A stretch of DNA of 64,000 nucleotides from contig NZ_CP016027.1 of NCBI RefSeq assembly GCF_001663815.1, positions 868,001 to 932,000 on the forward strand, in the 5' to 3' direction. The position numbers and the translations under genes are program-made. This document shows positions 52,271 to 61,745 of the stretch, piece by piece. The notes below the pieces were generated by a model. It had not been told where the DNA came from. It was given only the letters and a program-made list of their open reading frames with translations, and searched no databases. This DNA comes from Halothiobacillus diazotrophicus. Its GTDB lineage: Bacteria; Pseudomonadota; Gammaproteobacteria; Halothiobacillales; Halothiobacillaceae. The stretch's first letter is position 1. Each line of letters opens with the position of its first letter.

Positions 52271-53914
52271 TCAGAGGCGGAACTGCCCGATCTTGCTCTG
52301 CAGACTTTCGGCCAGTCGCGCCAGCTCCTCGGAGGCGATCCGGGTCTGGCTCGCGCCTTGGGCGGACTGTTCGCTGATGGAGGAGATTTTCTGCACGTTG
52401 CGGTTCATCTCCTCGGTCACGGCGCTCTGTTCCTCGGCAGCGCTCGCGATCTGGAAGTTCAGATCGTTGATGGTCTGGACCGAGTCGGTGATCATCTGCA
52501 AGGACTGCTCGGTCTCGTGCATCGCCTCGATGCTGACGCCCACCTGGGTCTTGCCCTGCTCCATCGCCGTCACGGCGGCCACCGAACCGGTCTGAAGCCG
52601 TTCGATCATCTGGCGGATTTCCTCCGTCGAACCCTGGGTCCGCGATGCGAGCGAGCGCACCTCTTCCGCCACCACGGCGAAGCCGCGGCCATGCTCCCCG
52701 GCTCGCGCCGCCTCGATCGCCGCGTTCAATGCCAGCAGATTGGTCTGTTCGGCGATCGCCCGGATCACGTCCAGCACCTTGCCGATCTCGCGGGACTCGC
52801 CTTCCAGCTTGGTGATGGCCGCGGCGACGTCATCCACGTTGCGCGCGAGCTGATTGATCGTGGCCACGGAGCGGGTCACCACGGTCTGGCCGGTACCCGC
52901 CGCGTTGTTGGCCGCCGTGGCCGCACCGGAGGCATCCGCCGCGTTGCGGGCGATATCCTGCACGGTGGCGCTCATCTCGTTCATCGCCGTGGCGACCATC
53001 TCGATTTCCTGCTGTTGCTGACGAACGCCGGTATCGGTCTGCAGGGATACCGCCGAGGTTTCTTCCGCCGCCGCCGCCAGTTGGGTCGAGGCACCGCCGA
53101 TGGATTTGAGCGTCTGCCGCAGGGCCTCCCGGGCGTTGTTCATGTGCACCAGGATATCGGCAATCTCGTCCTTGGTATTGATTGTGATCGGCCGATCCAG
53201 CTCACCCTTGGTAAAGGCGATCGCCATCTGATCGGCAGCACGGAGCCCCTTGCCGATCTCCCGGATGACCCAGCCGCCAATACCCGCCATCATGATAATC
53301 GCGAGAATCATGACGCCGATATAGATGATCTTGTCCCGTTCGACTTCATCATGGGTTCGCTTTGTTTCGTTGCGCAGATTGTTGGCCAAGCGATTCTGAT
53401 AAGAAGTGGCTGTCTGGGAAAACTCGGGCATCTTCGCCACGACATTCTCTGCCAATGTATCGTTGGCATGATCGTAATCGCCGTTCTTCAGTTGCTCGAT
53501 CAACGGTACGATCCCCGTTTCGATCAACGCCTTTTCGGCGTTCAACAAAGCCATGCGCTCGTCATTCGACTCTTTGGTTCGATGCTGGATCTCAGCAAGT
53601 TCCTTGTTGATCGCCTCCAGCTTCGCCAGATCGGCGTTCATGACCTCAACGTGGTAACTCACCGGATGGGTCAGGTGCGTATGAGCTGCCGCAGACTTGG
53701 GATCGTGCTGGAGTGCCAGCATAGACTGGATGATGATCCGGTTGACCAAACGTACCGAGTTCCCCGTCAGCAAGGCGGGCGTGACGCGCATCACATCATT
53801 CTTCTCGGCCCGGACCTGTGCCGCATGCTCGTTGTACATGCCGAAGGCACCGATCCCAAGCATCATCACAATCGCCACGACGGCCAGAAGCATCAACTTC
53901 AGTTTAATTGTCAT
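52271..53914 (-). CDS. Methyl-accepting chemotaxis protein 1
   Basis: 547 residues, GGGAGTTAAG before ATG. One N-terminal helix ([20 protein letters not shown]), a periplasmic four-helix-type sensor (~30-190), a second TM ([20 protein letters not shown]), HAMP, and a signalling domain with tip motif [20 protein letters not shown]. The signalling half is nearly identical to the neighbour at 54282-55925 while the sensor differs, so the two should detect different ligands but feed the same CheA/CheW. Preceded by a sigma-28 promoter. Confidence 0.95.
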   Translation of the reverse strand: MTIKLKLMLLAVVAIVMMLGIGAFGMYNEHAAQVRAEKNDVMRVTPALLTGNSVRLVNRIIIQSMLALQHDPKSAAAHTHLTHPVSYHVEVMNADLAKLEAINKELAEIQHRTKESNDERMALLNAEKALIETGIVPLIEQLKNGDYDHANDTLAENVVAKMPEFSQTATSYQNRLANNLRNETKRTHDEVERDKIIYIGVMILAIIMMAGIGGWVIREIGKGLRAADQMAIAFTKGELDRPITINTKDEIADILVHMNNAREALRQTLKSIGGASTQLAAAAEETSAVSLQTDTGVRQQQQEIEMVATAMNEMSATVQDIARNAADASGAATAANNAAGTGQTVVTRSVATINQLARNVDDVAAAITKLEGESREIGKVLDVIRAIAEQTNLLALNAAIEAARAGEHGRGFAVVAEEVRSLASRTQGSTEEIRQMIERLQTGSVAAVTAMEQGKTQVGVSIEAMHETEQSLQMITDSVQTINDLNFQIASAAEEQSAVTEEMNRNVQKISSISEQSAQGASQTRIASEELARLAESLQSKIGQFRL

Positions 53915-53979
53915 CTTAACTCCCTAAGAAACAGCACTTTTATTATCCAACACGCCGAAAACCAGACGCTCTATCAGGG

Positions 53980-54006
53980 TTATCGACCACCGAGCAGGAA
54001 ACTTGA
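53980..54006 (-). promoter_or_regulatory. Sigma-28 (FliA) promoter of chemoreceptor 1
   Basis: On the minus strand TCAAGTTT, 11 bases, then GTCGATAA: one mismatch in each half from TAAAGTTT-N11-GCCGATAA, with exact spacing. About 65 bp before the ATG at 53914. Confidence 0.8.
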
Positions 54007-54201
54007 CCGCCGGTTCACAGGGCGTCGCCCCGTCAGACCGATGGTAACGCCTAGCACGAAAGATACCGCACATAATTTACCTACTATACCCAGGGGTAAG
54101 ACGAGCAGCCACATCCGTGCTGTTTGGATCGTGGCGACAAGGTCTCCAGAAATCCCCCCCGATACATCACGATCTAAAGAAGGTGACATTTCTCGACGGA
54201 C

Positions 54202-54233
54202 AAAAAAATCCCGATATAAATCGGGATTTTTTT
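54202..54233. terminator. Bidirectional terminator
   Basis: AAAAAAATCCCGA-TATAAA-TCGGGATTTTTTT, a perfect palindrome with T-runs on both strands, 49 bp past the end of chemoreceptor 2. The rest of 53915-54281 shows only the promoter above and no gene. Confidence 0.9.
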
Positions 54234-54281
54234 GATCCAACCGGAACCCACGCATGCACTGCCAGGGTATATACGGCACGC

Positions 54282-55925
54282 TTACAATCGGAACTTTCCG
54301 ATTTTGGCCTGAAGGCTTTCGGCCAGTCGTGCCAGTTCTTCGGAGGCAATCCGGGTCTGACTTGCACCTTCGGCGGACTGATGACTGATATTGGAAATCT
54401 TCTGCACATTGCGGTTGATTTCCTCCGTCACGGCGCTCTGTTCCTCGGCAGCGCTCGCGATCTGGAAGTTCAGATCGTTGATGGTCTGGACCGAAGTCGT
54501 GATCATCTGCAGGGACTGCTCGGTCTCGTGCATCGCCTCGATACTCACGCCCACCTGGGTCTTGCCCTGCTCCATCGCCGTCACCGCCGCCACCGAACCG
54601 GCCTGCAGCCGCTCGATCATCTGGCGGATTTCTTCCGTCGACCCCTGGGTCCGCGAAGCGAGCGAACGCACTTCTTCCGCCACCACGGCAAAGCCGCGAC
54701 CATGCTCCCCGGCTCGCGCCGCCTCGATCGCCGCGTTCAATGCCAGCAGATTGGTCTGTTCGGCAATCGCCCGGATCACGTCCAGCACCTTGCCGATTTC
54801 GCGGGACTCGCCTTCCAGCTTGGTAATGGCGGTGGCCACGTCATCCACATTGCGCGCCAATTGGTTGATCGTGGCCACGGAGCGGGTCACCACGGTCTGG
54901 CCGGTACCCGCCGCGTTGTTGGCCGCCGTGGCCGCACCGGAGGCATCCGCCGCGTTGCGGGCGATATCCTGCACGGTGGCGCTCATCTCGTTCATCGCCG
55001 TGGCGACCATCTCGACTTCCTGCTGCTGCTGACGAACGCCGGTATCGGTCTGCAGGGACACCGCCGAGGTTTCCTCCGCCGCGGCCGCCAGCTGGGTCGA
55101 GGCACTGCCGATGGCCTTGAGCGTCTGCCGCAGGGCCTCCCGGGCGTTGTTCATGTGCGCCAGAATGTCCGCAATCTCGTCCTTGGTGTCCGTCATGACG
55201 GCACGGTCCAACTCCCCCTTGCTGAACGCGATCGCCACTTGGTCCGCGGCACGCAGGCCCAGCGCGATCTCGCGAATCACCCAGTACCCGAAGCCGACGA
55301 ACAGAGCGACGGAAAAGATCATCAAACCGACGATGATGAAGATATCGGTCTTGACCGTTTCCTCCGTTGCAACGACTTCCTTGGAAAGATTCGTGGACAA
55401 GCGATCCTGATAGGCACTCGCCATCTTGGTGAACTCATCCATTCGCGCAAGCACCTGGGAATCCAACGTCGTCTTGGCCTGTTCGAAGTCCTTGTTTTTC
55501 AATTGTTCGAGCATCGGCTTGATCCCTTCCTCGATCATCGCCGATTCGACTTTCAACAATGTCTCGCGCTGAACGTTGGCGGACTCGGTACGATGATGCA
55601 CCCTGGCCAGAGCCGCGTTTTTTTCCTCCAGAAGTTCCAGGAACTTTCCTAATTTATCAATGTGATAACTCAGTGGGTGAGGCAGATTCGGATAGGTGGC
55701 AGAAATGCGGGGATCGTGCTGCAGTGCCATCAGCGACTGGACGATAATCCGCGTCATGGCCCGGGTTGACTCCGCGGTCAGCAGCGCGGGCTTGACGCGT
55801 AGGGTGTCGTTCTTCTGGGCACGTGCCAATGCGGAGGTCTCGTTGTGGATGCCATAACCGCCCACAGCGAGCAACAGCACGATGGCCACTGCCGACAACA
55901 ATATCAATTTGGTTTTGATTTTCAT
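54282..55925 (-). CDS. Methyl-accepting chemotaxis protein 2
   Basis: 547 residues, the same length and domain order as the neighbour: TM1 ([20 protein letters not shown]), periplasmic helical sensor, TM2 ([20 protein letters not shown]), HAMP and signalling domain. From residue ~235 to the end only scattered differences separate the two receptors, whereas the sensor halves share far fewer residues. Recent duplication with sensor divergence, or gene conversion of the signalling half, would explain this. Has its own sigma-28 promoter. Confidence 0.95.
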   Translation of the reverse strand: MKIKTKLILLSAVAIVLLLAVGGYGIHNETSALARAQKNDTLRVKPALLTAESTRAMTRIIVQSLMALQHDPRISATYPNLPHPLSYHIDKLGKFLELLEEKNAALARVHHRTESANVQRETLLKVESAMIEEGIKPMLEQLKNKDFEQAKTTLDSQVLARMDEFTKMASAYQDRLSTNLSKEVVATEETVKTDIFIIVGLMIFSVALFVGFGYWVIREIALGLRAADQVAIAFSKGELDRAVMTDTKDEIADILAHMNNAREALRQTLKAIGSASTQLAAAAEETSAVSLQTDTGVRQQQQEVEMVATAMNEMSATVQDIARNAADASGAATAANNAAGTGQTVVTRSVATINQLARNVDDVATAITKLEGESREIGKVLDVIRAIAEQTNLLALNAAIEAARAGEHGRGFAVVAEEVRSLASRTQGSTEEIRQMIERLQAGSVAAVTAMEQGKTQVGVSIEAMHETEQSLQMITTSVQTINDLNFQIASAAEEQSAVTEEINRNVQKISNISHQSAEGASQTRIASEELARLAESLQAKIGKFRL

Positions 55926-55982
55926 TTCTACCCCTTTACACGCAAGATGCCAACCATTTGGTTTTTAATTATTATTTCGCCA

Positions 55983-56009
55983 TTATCGGCGTGCGATGAA
56001 TTTACTTGA
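55983..56009 (-). promoter_or_regulatory. Sigma-28 (FliA) promoter of chemoreceptor 2
   Basis: Minus strand reads TCAAGTAA, 11 bases, GCCGATAA: perfect -10 and near-consensus -35 for the flagellar sigma factor, about 60 bp before the ATG at 55925. The 56010-56122 region holds nothing else recognisable. Confidence 0.85.
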
Positions 56010-56122
56010 GCGATGCAAGAGGGCCCTCGAGGATCAACACTCGTGAAGCCGCAGCGACAAGCGACAAGCGACCAGCCCTCACCGATCTACGCTCAGCGAT
56101 ATGCACTTTCCGGTTCGGCATC

Positions 56123-56147
56123 AAAAAAACCCCGCTGAGCGGGGCCT
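56123..56147 (-). terminator. Terminator of the cytochrome c' gene
   Basis: On the minus strand GGCCCCGCTCAGCGGGGTTT followed by a T-run. Confidence 0.85.
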
Positions 56148-56200
56148 TCATCCAATGCCGCGTTTTCACACGCGGCGCAACCATGGGTTCGAATCAGGAA

Positions 56201-56668
56201 TTATTCGGACTTGGAACGGAAGCTGTCGTGACACTGCTTGCAGGAACCGGCCGTTTCCTTGAATTTCGGCCCGATGGCGCTCATATCGCCAGTCTTGGCT
56301 GCGACAACCAGTGCCTCGGATGCCTTCTGGAAGTCCGCAATATCCTTCTTGAATTCTTCTGGCTTGCTCCAGATCTCTGCCTTGGCGTGGGTAGGACCTG
56401 CCAATTCATCGGAACCTTTCGGGAAACCATCGGCGGTCAACGTGCTCATGTAATGGACGGTTTCGGCCATTTTCAGGAATTCCGCCTTGTCGAAAGGCAT
56501 TTCCTTCTTGACCATCGCAGCCATCTTCTTGAAGTTGTATCCGGTCACTTCCATCATGGACTCGCGGTATTTGATGGCATCGGTCATAGCATCCGCATAC
56601 GCCACGCTGCCGGCTGCCACGGACAAACCAATCACCGCCGCAATTACTGATTTCGTCAAACGCATCAT
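56201..56668 (-). CDS. Cytochrome c'
   Basis: 155 residues with a Sec signal peptide (VIAAVIGLSVAAGSVAYADA). The mature domain is a four-helix bundle with the heme motif CKQCHDSFR near the C-terminus, where class II cytochromes c keep it. These periplasmic proteins bind NO and protect against nitrosative stress. GGAGAGAC precedes two adjacent ATG codons (56668 or 56665). Single gene with its own terminator. Confidence 0.93.
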   Translation of the reverse strand: MMRLTKSVIAAVIGLSVAAGSVAYADAMTDAIKYRESMMEVTGYNFKKMAAMVKKEMPFDKAEFLKMAETVHYMSTLTADGFPKGSDELAGPTHAKAEIWSKPEEFKKDIADFQKASEALVVAAKTGDMSAIGPKFKETAGSCKQCHDSFRSKSE

Positions 56669-56885
56669 GTCTCTCCTTCATTCCAAAAACCGGTTGAACG
56701 GAACAGAGCGGCGGATTGCCGCACCCGCCAAAAGTATAGGGAATCGGTTGGGAATGCAAAGCATCTTGAAGCGCCTGGGTCGACAACGCCCCATTCACCC
56801 CTCGCAACCGACTGAAACCCCGCTTTTCCAAACCGATTTTCCTACCTAGAATAGGCGGCAAATCAACCGCCCGAAGGGAAAATGC

Positions 56886-57515
56886 ATGGCTTGCGAATGT
56901 GCCCAGGTTTCCGTACAAACTCAACAGGAGCGCCAGACATTACGTGTCGCGCTGGCACTCAACGCCATGATGTTCGTCGTGGGACTCGCTGCCGGCCTTT
57001 GGGCCGAATCGACCGGCCTGCTCGCCGATGCCCTGGACATGCTGGCCGATGCTTCCGCCTACACGCTGGCGCTCCTGGCCGTTTCCCGCGGCCTCGCCTT
57101 CAAGAAAAATGCCGCCCGCTGGAGCGGTGTGCTTCTGCTGATTCTCGGCGCGGGTATCGTGTTCGACGTATTCCGGCGCGGTGTCTTCGGCAGTGAGCCG
57201 GAAGGGATGATCATGATAGTGTTTTCAGCGATTTCCCTGGTCGTCAACGTCACCGTGCTCAAACTGCTGGGGAAGTTTCGCGACGGCGAGGTCCATCTGC
57301 GCGCCACCTGGGTCTTTACCCGAATGGACGTGCTCGCGAATCTCGGGGTGTTCGCCTCCGGGGTGATCGTCATGCTCACCCATCTGCGCTACGCCGACCT
57401 TGCGATCGGCCTGATCATCGGTCTGTATGTCATGAAGGAAGCACGCGATATCCTGCGCGACGCGTCCGCCACGGAAACGCCAACCTGTTCCAGCAATGGC
57501 TCAGTGCCCTCCTGA
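56886..57515 (+). CDS. Cation diffusion facilitator-like membrane protein
   Basis: 209 residues, shorter than typical CDF transporters (~300) because the cytoplasmic C-terminal domain is missing. Five or six hydrophobic segments; ESTGLLADALDMLADASAYT and FTRMDVLANLGVFASGVIVM carry the acidic metal-site residues expected of the family. Starts with a Cys-containing MACECAQVSV. Likely exports Zn, Co or Ni (inference). Its 3' end overlaps the convergent ubiA gene by 15 bp. Confidence 0.85.
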   Translation: MACECAQVSVQTQQERQTLRVALALNAMMFVVGLAAGLWAESTGLLADALDMLADASAYTLALLAVSRGLAFKKNAARWSGVLLLILGAGIVFDVFRRGVFGSEPEGMIMIVFSAISLVVNVTVLKLLGKFRDGEVHLRATWVFTRMDVLANLGVFASGVIVMLTHLRYADLAIGLIIGLYVMKEARDILRDASATETPTCSSNGSVPS

Positions 57516-58391
57516 ATCGAAGGCATACCCCAGGACCAGCGCGATCATCACCAGAGCGCCGAAGACGTTGTTTCGCTTGAAGGCCTGCACGCTATCGTTC
57601 AACGTTCGTGATCGGGCCCCCGCAAGAATCCAGATGGCGGCCAACGCAGCCAGGACAAGCCCCCCGGCATAAGCGAGCCCCAGGTTCAGCCAGATGCCCA
57701 GCGCCGCGAGCAGACCCAGGGTCAACACATAAAGGAAACCCACCGCCAGAAGATCGTATCGACCGAACAGGATGGCCGTCGACTTGACGCCGATCTGCTC
57801 GTCGTAGGGCCGGTCCGCGATCGCGTACAGGGTATCGTAGGCCACGGTCCAGGCCATGTTCGCCGCAAAGAGCAGCCAGGCCTCCGGTGGTAACGAGCCC
57901 GCCTGGGCGGCAAAGGCCATGGGAATGCTCCAGCCAAACGCCAGGCCGAGCTGCACCTGCGGCAGATGATGGAATCGCTTGCCCAGCGGATAGGTGGCCG
58001 CCAACACGACAGCGACGAGCGAGAGGGCAATCGTCATCCGGTTCAACTGCAGGACCAGCACCAGCGCCACCAGCAGCAGGACGAAAAACGCCGCGATCGC
58101 TTCGCGCGGCCGGAGCGCGCCGGTCGCCAGCGGACGGTTCTGCGTCCGGGCCACATGGCCATCGACATGACGGTCCGCATAATCGTTGATCGCACAACCG
58201 GCCGAACGCATCACGATCACGCCCAGGGTGAATATTCCCATCAGAAACAGACTCGGTGCCCCCTTCCCCGCCACCCACAGTGCCCAGTAGGTCGGCCAGA
58301 GCAACAGGAAGATGCCAATGGGGCGGTTCAGACGGGTCAGGGCCAGATAGGCGGATAGTTTCTGCTGCCAGGCTGCCAAAATTGCGCTCAC
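57501..58391 (-). CDS. ubiA: 4-hydroxybenzoate octaprenyltransferase
   Basis: 296 residues, about nine TM helices. Prenyl-diphosphate motifs CAINDYADRHVDGHVARTQN and DRPYDEQIGVKSTAILFGRY. Attaches the polyprenyl tail to 4-hydroxybenzoate in ubiquinone synthesis at the inner membrane. Confidence 0.95.
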   Translation of the reverse strand: MSAILAAWQQKLSAYLALTRLNRPIGIFLLLWPTYWALWVAGKGAPSLFLMGIFTLGVIVMRSAGCAINDYADRHVDGHVARTQNRPLATGALRPREAIAAFFVLLLVALVLVLQLNRMTIALSLVAVVLAATYPLGKRFHHLPQVQLGLAFGWSIPMAFAAQAGSLPPEAWLLFAANMAWTVAYDTLYAIADRPYDEQIGVKSTAILFGRYDLLAVGFLYVLTLGLLAALGIWLNLGLAYAGGLVLAALAAIWILAGARSRTLNDSVQAFKRNNVFGALVMIALVLGYAFDSGGH

Positions 58392-58466
58392 TCGGGTTTA
58401 TTTGGTCGTGCGGGGTTCCGATCGGCTAAACTTCGCTTTTTAGCGATCAGATCGTTGAGGAAGTGG

Positions 58467-59018
58467 ATGATACGAAATTTCGCACAGAAATCCCCGATTC
58501 TCGGAGCCGACGTCTGGATCGACGACACGGCATTGGTCATCGGAGACGTGATTCTGGCCGAAGGCGTTTCAGTCTGGCCCATGAGCGTCCTGCGCGGCGA
58601 CGTGAACCAGATACAGATCGGCCAGGATACGAACCTGCAGGATGGCGTGATCGTCCACGTAAACCAGCCCAGCGCGCGTCATCCCGACGGATCGCGCTGC
58701 GTCGTCGGCGACGCAGTCACCGTGGGCCATCGGGCCACCCTGCATGCCTGCACCATCGGCAACCTCGTCCTGGTCGGCATGGGTGCCATCGTGCTGGATG
58801 ATGTCGTCGTCGAGGACGAAGTCATCATCGGTGCAGGCAGCGTGGTATCACCGGGAAAGACCCTGGAAAGCGGCTTTCTCTACCTCGGCACCCCCGCCCG
58901 AAAGGTGCGTCCCCTGACCGAAGAGGAACGGGCCTATCTGCCGGAATCGGCACGGATGTACCGACAACTGGCCCGGGCTCATGTCGATTCAAAGCCGATG
59001 GACGCAACGGCCCGATGA
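58467..59018 (+). CDS. Gamma-carbonic anhydrase family protein
   Basis: 183 residues from ATG 58467 (GAGGAAG upstream). Left-handed beta-helix of hexapeptide repeats (VSVWPMSVLRGDVNQIQIGQ; NLQDGVIVHVNQ). Three metal-binding histidines: VIVHVN, VTVGHRATLHACTIGN. Homologues such as YrdA may be carbonic anhydrases or acyl transferases; activity not certain. Confidence 0.9.
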   Translation: MIRNFAQKSPILGADVWIDDTALVIGDVILAEGVSVWPMSVLRGDVNQIQIGQDTNLQDGVIVHVNQPSARHPDGSRCVVGDAVTVGHRATLHACTIGNLVLVGMGAIVLDDVVVEDEVIIGAGSVVSPGKTLESGFLYLGTPARKVRPLTEEERAYLPESARMYRQLARAHVDSKPMDATAR

Positions 59019-59084
59019 CCCGGAACGGCACGCCGATAACCTGCGGCACCCGGGCCCCGAGTCCCATACCGGCAACCTTCACAG

Positions 59085-59774
59085 ATGGCTGAACGCATCA
59101 TGACCAGCACCGCCTACGAGGATTATCTGAAGGCCATCTTCAAACTGGCGGAACAGACGCCCGATCAGCCTGCGAGCACCTCGGCCATTGCCGAACGGCT
59201 GGGCATTGCCCAGGCTTCCGTCACGGCGATGCTCAAACGCCTCGGCAACGATGGCCTGATCGACTACGAGCGCTATCAGGGGGCCCGCCTGACGCCGGCG
59301 GGCCGCGCCATCGCGGTGGACATGATCCGCCGGCACCGTGTCATCGAGACCTTTCTGGTGAACAATCTCGACGTGCCGCTGGCCGAAGTCGATGCCGAGG
59401 CGGAAATTCTGGAGCATGCGTTCTCCAGCGCGCTGATCGACCGCCTATGGCGCCATCTCGGCAAGCCCGAGTTCGACCCGCACGGCGCCCCGATTCCGGC
59501 GGTGGCCGAAGCCCCGATCGAGCGTCGCGATCTCGTCGCGCTGAGCGATCTCGCCCCCGGGGAACCGGCGACGATCGTCCGCCTGTCCGCCCAAAATGCC
59601 GGGCAACTTCAGGTGCTGACCCACCTGGGCCTGGTACCGGGTCAACCGATCAAACGCACCCCCACCTCGCCCGGCTCCACCGATGTCCTGCTCCTCCTCG
59701 GACGCCAGCAATGCGCCGTGGGCCAGGAACTGGCGGAAACCGTCTGGGTGCTCAGAGCGAAAAAGACGACCTGA
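59085..59774 (+). CDS. DtxR/MntR-family metal-dependent repressor
   Basis: 229 residues; MTSTAYEDYLKAIFKLAEQT at codon 6 may be the true start (59100). Winged helix TSAIAERLGIAQASVTAMLK, dimerisation domain RHRVIETFLVNNLDVPLAEV with metal ligands around EAEILEHAFS, and a C-terminal FeoA/SH3-like domain (LAPGEPATIVRLSAQNAGQL). Iron- or manganese-responsive control is expected. Targets are not identified; the adjacent kup gene is convergent. Confidence 0.9.
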   Translation: MAERIMTSTAYEDYLKAIFKLAEQTPDQPASTSAIAERLGIAQASVTAMLKRLGNDGLIDYERYQGARLTPAGRAIAVDMIRRHRVIETFLVNNLDVPLAEVDAEAEILEHAFSSALIDRLWRHLGKPEFDPHGAPIPAVAEAPIERRDLVALSDLAPGEPATIVRLSAQNAGQLQVLTHLGLVPGQPIKRTPTSPGSTDVLLLLGRQQCAVGQELAETVWVLRAKKTT

Positions 59775-59796
59775 TTCTGCTTGACAGACCTGCGCC

Positions 59797-61686
59797 TTAG
59801 CGGGACAGAACGATCTGGGCCCCCAATTCCACCACCATGTTGGGTGGAATATTGAAATAACTCACCACGCTACCCGCATTTCTGAACATACCGATGAACA
59901 GTTGCTGTCGCCAGCGGGACATAGGCGCATGTCGGCCTGGAATGAGCGTTTCCCGACCCACGAAATAGGAGGTCGTCATGGGAGAAGCCGGCAGGCCGTA
60001 CTGCGCTGCCGCCTGAGCCAATGCCTGAGGGATATCCGGCGTATCCTTGAACCCGTAGCTGACGACCAGTCGGTGGAAGCCGTTCGGCAATTCCTGATAC
60101 GCCAATCGCGCAGTCTCCGGGAGCGAAGGCACATCCAGAAAACGGACGCAAAGCACGACGACATGCTCATGGCAGATCTTGTTGTGTTTGAGGTTATGCA
60201 GCAGGGCGTGCGGAACCCCATCCGGATTGCTGGTCAAAAAGACCCCTGTTCCGGCCACGCGCGTAATCTGCTCATGGCCCAAAGCGGCTGCGAAATCGCA
60301 CACACTCAATGCATCCTGCTGCAACTTCAGCCGCAGCCAGTCTCGTCCCTGCTTCCAGGTCGTCATCAATACGAACAGGGTGACTGCCGTCGACAGCGGT
60401 AACCACCCGCCTTCTTCGACCTTGACAAGATTGGCGGCAAAAAATGCCAGGTCGACCACAATGAACATCAGTACGAGCAATATGGCCTTGACCCAACCGA
60501 GATGCCACAAACGGCTGACCACGATCAACGCCAGTGCGGACGTAATGACCATCGTCCCCGTCACCGCGATGCCATAGGCCGTTGCCAGATTCGACGAACT
60601 TTGGAAACCCAGTACCAGAACGATGACAGCCAGCAGGAGAATCCAGTTGATGACCGGAATGAATATCTGTCCCTGCTGATCGTGCGATGTCTGCAGGATA
60701 TTCAGTCTGGGAATATACCCGAGCTGCATTCCCTGTCGCGTGATGGAAAAGGCCCCGGAAATCACGGCCTGGGATGCGATCACGGTCGCAGCCGTCGACA
60801 GTCCGACCAGAGCGAACAGCGCCCAGGCAGGCGCCAACTGGAAAAACGGGTTCGTCATCTCACCCGCATGAGTCAGCATCAGGGCCCCCTGACCAAAATA
60901 ATTGAGGACCAATGCAGGCAGTACCAGCACGAACCAGGCCAGCTGAATGGGGAACCGGCCGAAGTGCCCCATATCCGCATACAAGGCTTCGGCCCCGGTC
61001 ACGGCGAGCACGACGCCCCCAAGGGACAGAAATCCCGCCCATGGGGATTCCTCGATGAATGCAGCAGCATAAATGGGATTCAATGCAGACAATATGCCGG
61101 GCGCGCGCGCGATTCCGATCACGCCCAGTGCGGCGAGTGTCAGAAACCAGAGCACCATGATCGGGCCGAACCAACGGCCGATACCCGCCGTTCCCCGACG
61201 CTGGAAAGCGAACAGGAACCAGAGAATGACCAAGGTAGCAGGCACGACGAAAGGTTTGAGATCCTGATGGACGACCTCCAGCCCTTCCACGGCCGAAAGC
61301 ACCGAAATTGCCGGTGTAATCGCACTGTCCGCATAGAACAGAGCGGCACCGAGTATACCCAAGGTCAGCACACCGCCCCCAAGACGCGAGTGCGATTGCA
61401 GGGAGCGCTGTGCCAGCGCCATCAAGGCCATGATCCCACCCTCCCCCTGATTGTCTGCGCGCATGACGAACACCACGTACTTGATCGAAACGACGATCAT
61501 CAGCGACCAGAAAATCAGGGAAAGAACGCCCAGGATATGGGCAGGATCGGTAGCGATCGGGTGACCACCCTCATTGAAAACCGCGTTCAGGGTATACAGG
61601 GGACTTGTTCCGATATCCCCATAAACGACACCCGTTGCAAGAACGGCCAAGCGTCCCCGGCCGGCAATCACAGAAACGACACGCAT
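59797..61686 (-). CDS. kup: Low-affinity potassium transporter Kup
   Basis: 629 residues, about 12 TM helices plus a C-terminal cytoplasmic domain. GVVYGDIGTSPLYTLNAVFN, DNQGEGGIMALMALAQRS, FYADSAITPAISVLSAVEGL and VTGTMVITSALALIVVSRLW are family signatures. Proton-coupled K+ uptake at the inner membrane. Confidence 0.96.
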   Translation of the reverse strand: MRVVSVIAGRGRLAVLATGVVYGDIGTSPLYTLNAVFNEGGHPIATDPAHILGVLSLIFWSLMIVVSIKYVVFVMRADNQGEGGIMALMALAQRSLQSHSRLGGGVLTLGILGAALFYADSAITPAISVLSAVEGLEVVHQDLKPFVVPATLVILWFLFAFQRRGTAGIGRWFGPIMVLWFLTLAALGVIGIARAPGILSALNPIYAAAFIEESPWAGFLSLGGVVLAVTGAEALYADMGHFGRFPIQLAWFVLVLPALVLNYFGQGALMLTHAGEMTNPFFQLAPAWALFALVGLSTAATVIASQAVISGAFSITRQGMQLGYIPRLNILQTSHDQQGQIFIPVINWILLLAVIVLVLGFQSSSNLATAYGIAVTGTMVITSALALIVVSRLWHLGWVKAILLVLMFIVVDLAFFAANLVKVEEGGWLPLSTAVTLFVLMTTWKQGRDWLRLKLQQDALSVCDFAAALGHEQITRVAGTGVFLTSNPDGVPHALLHNLKHNKICHEHVVVLCVRFLDVPSLPETARLAYQELPNGFHRLVVSYGFKDTPDIPQALAQAAAQYGLPASPMTTSYFVGRETLIPGRHAPMSRWRQQLFIGMFRNAGSVVSYFNIPPNMVVELGAQIVLSR

Positions 61687-61745
61687 AGAACCTCACGCGC
61701 CAAGAAGGGATAGTGAAAACCGAACAGGAATTTTAAGCCAATATA

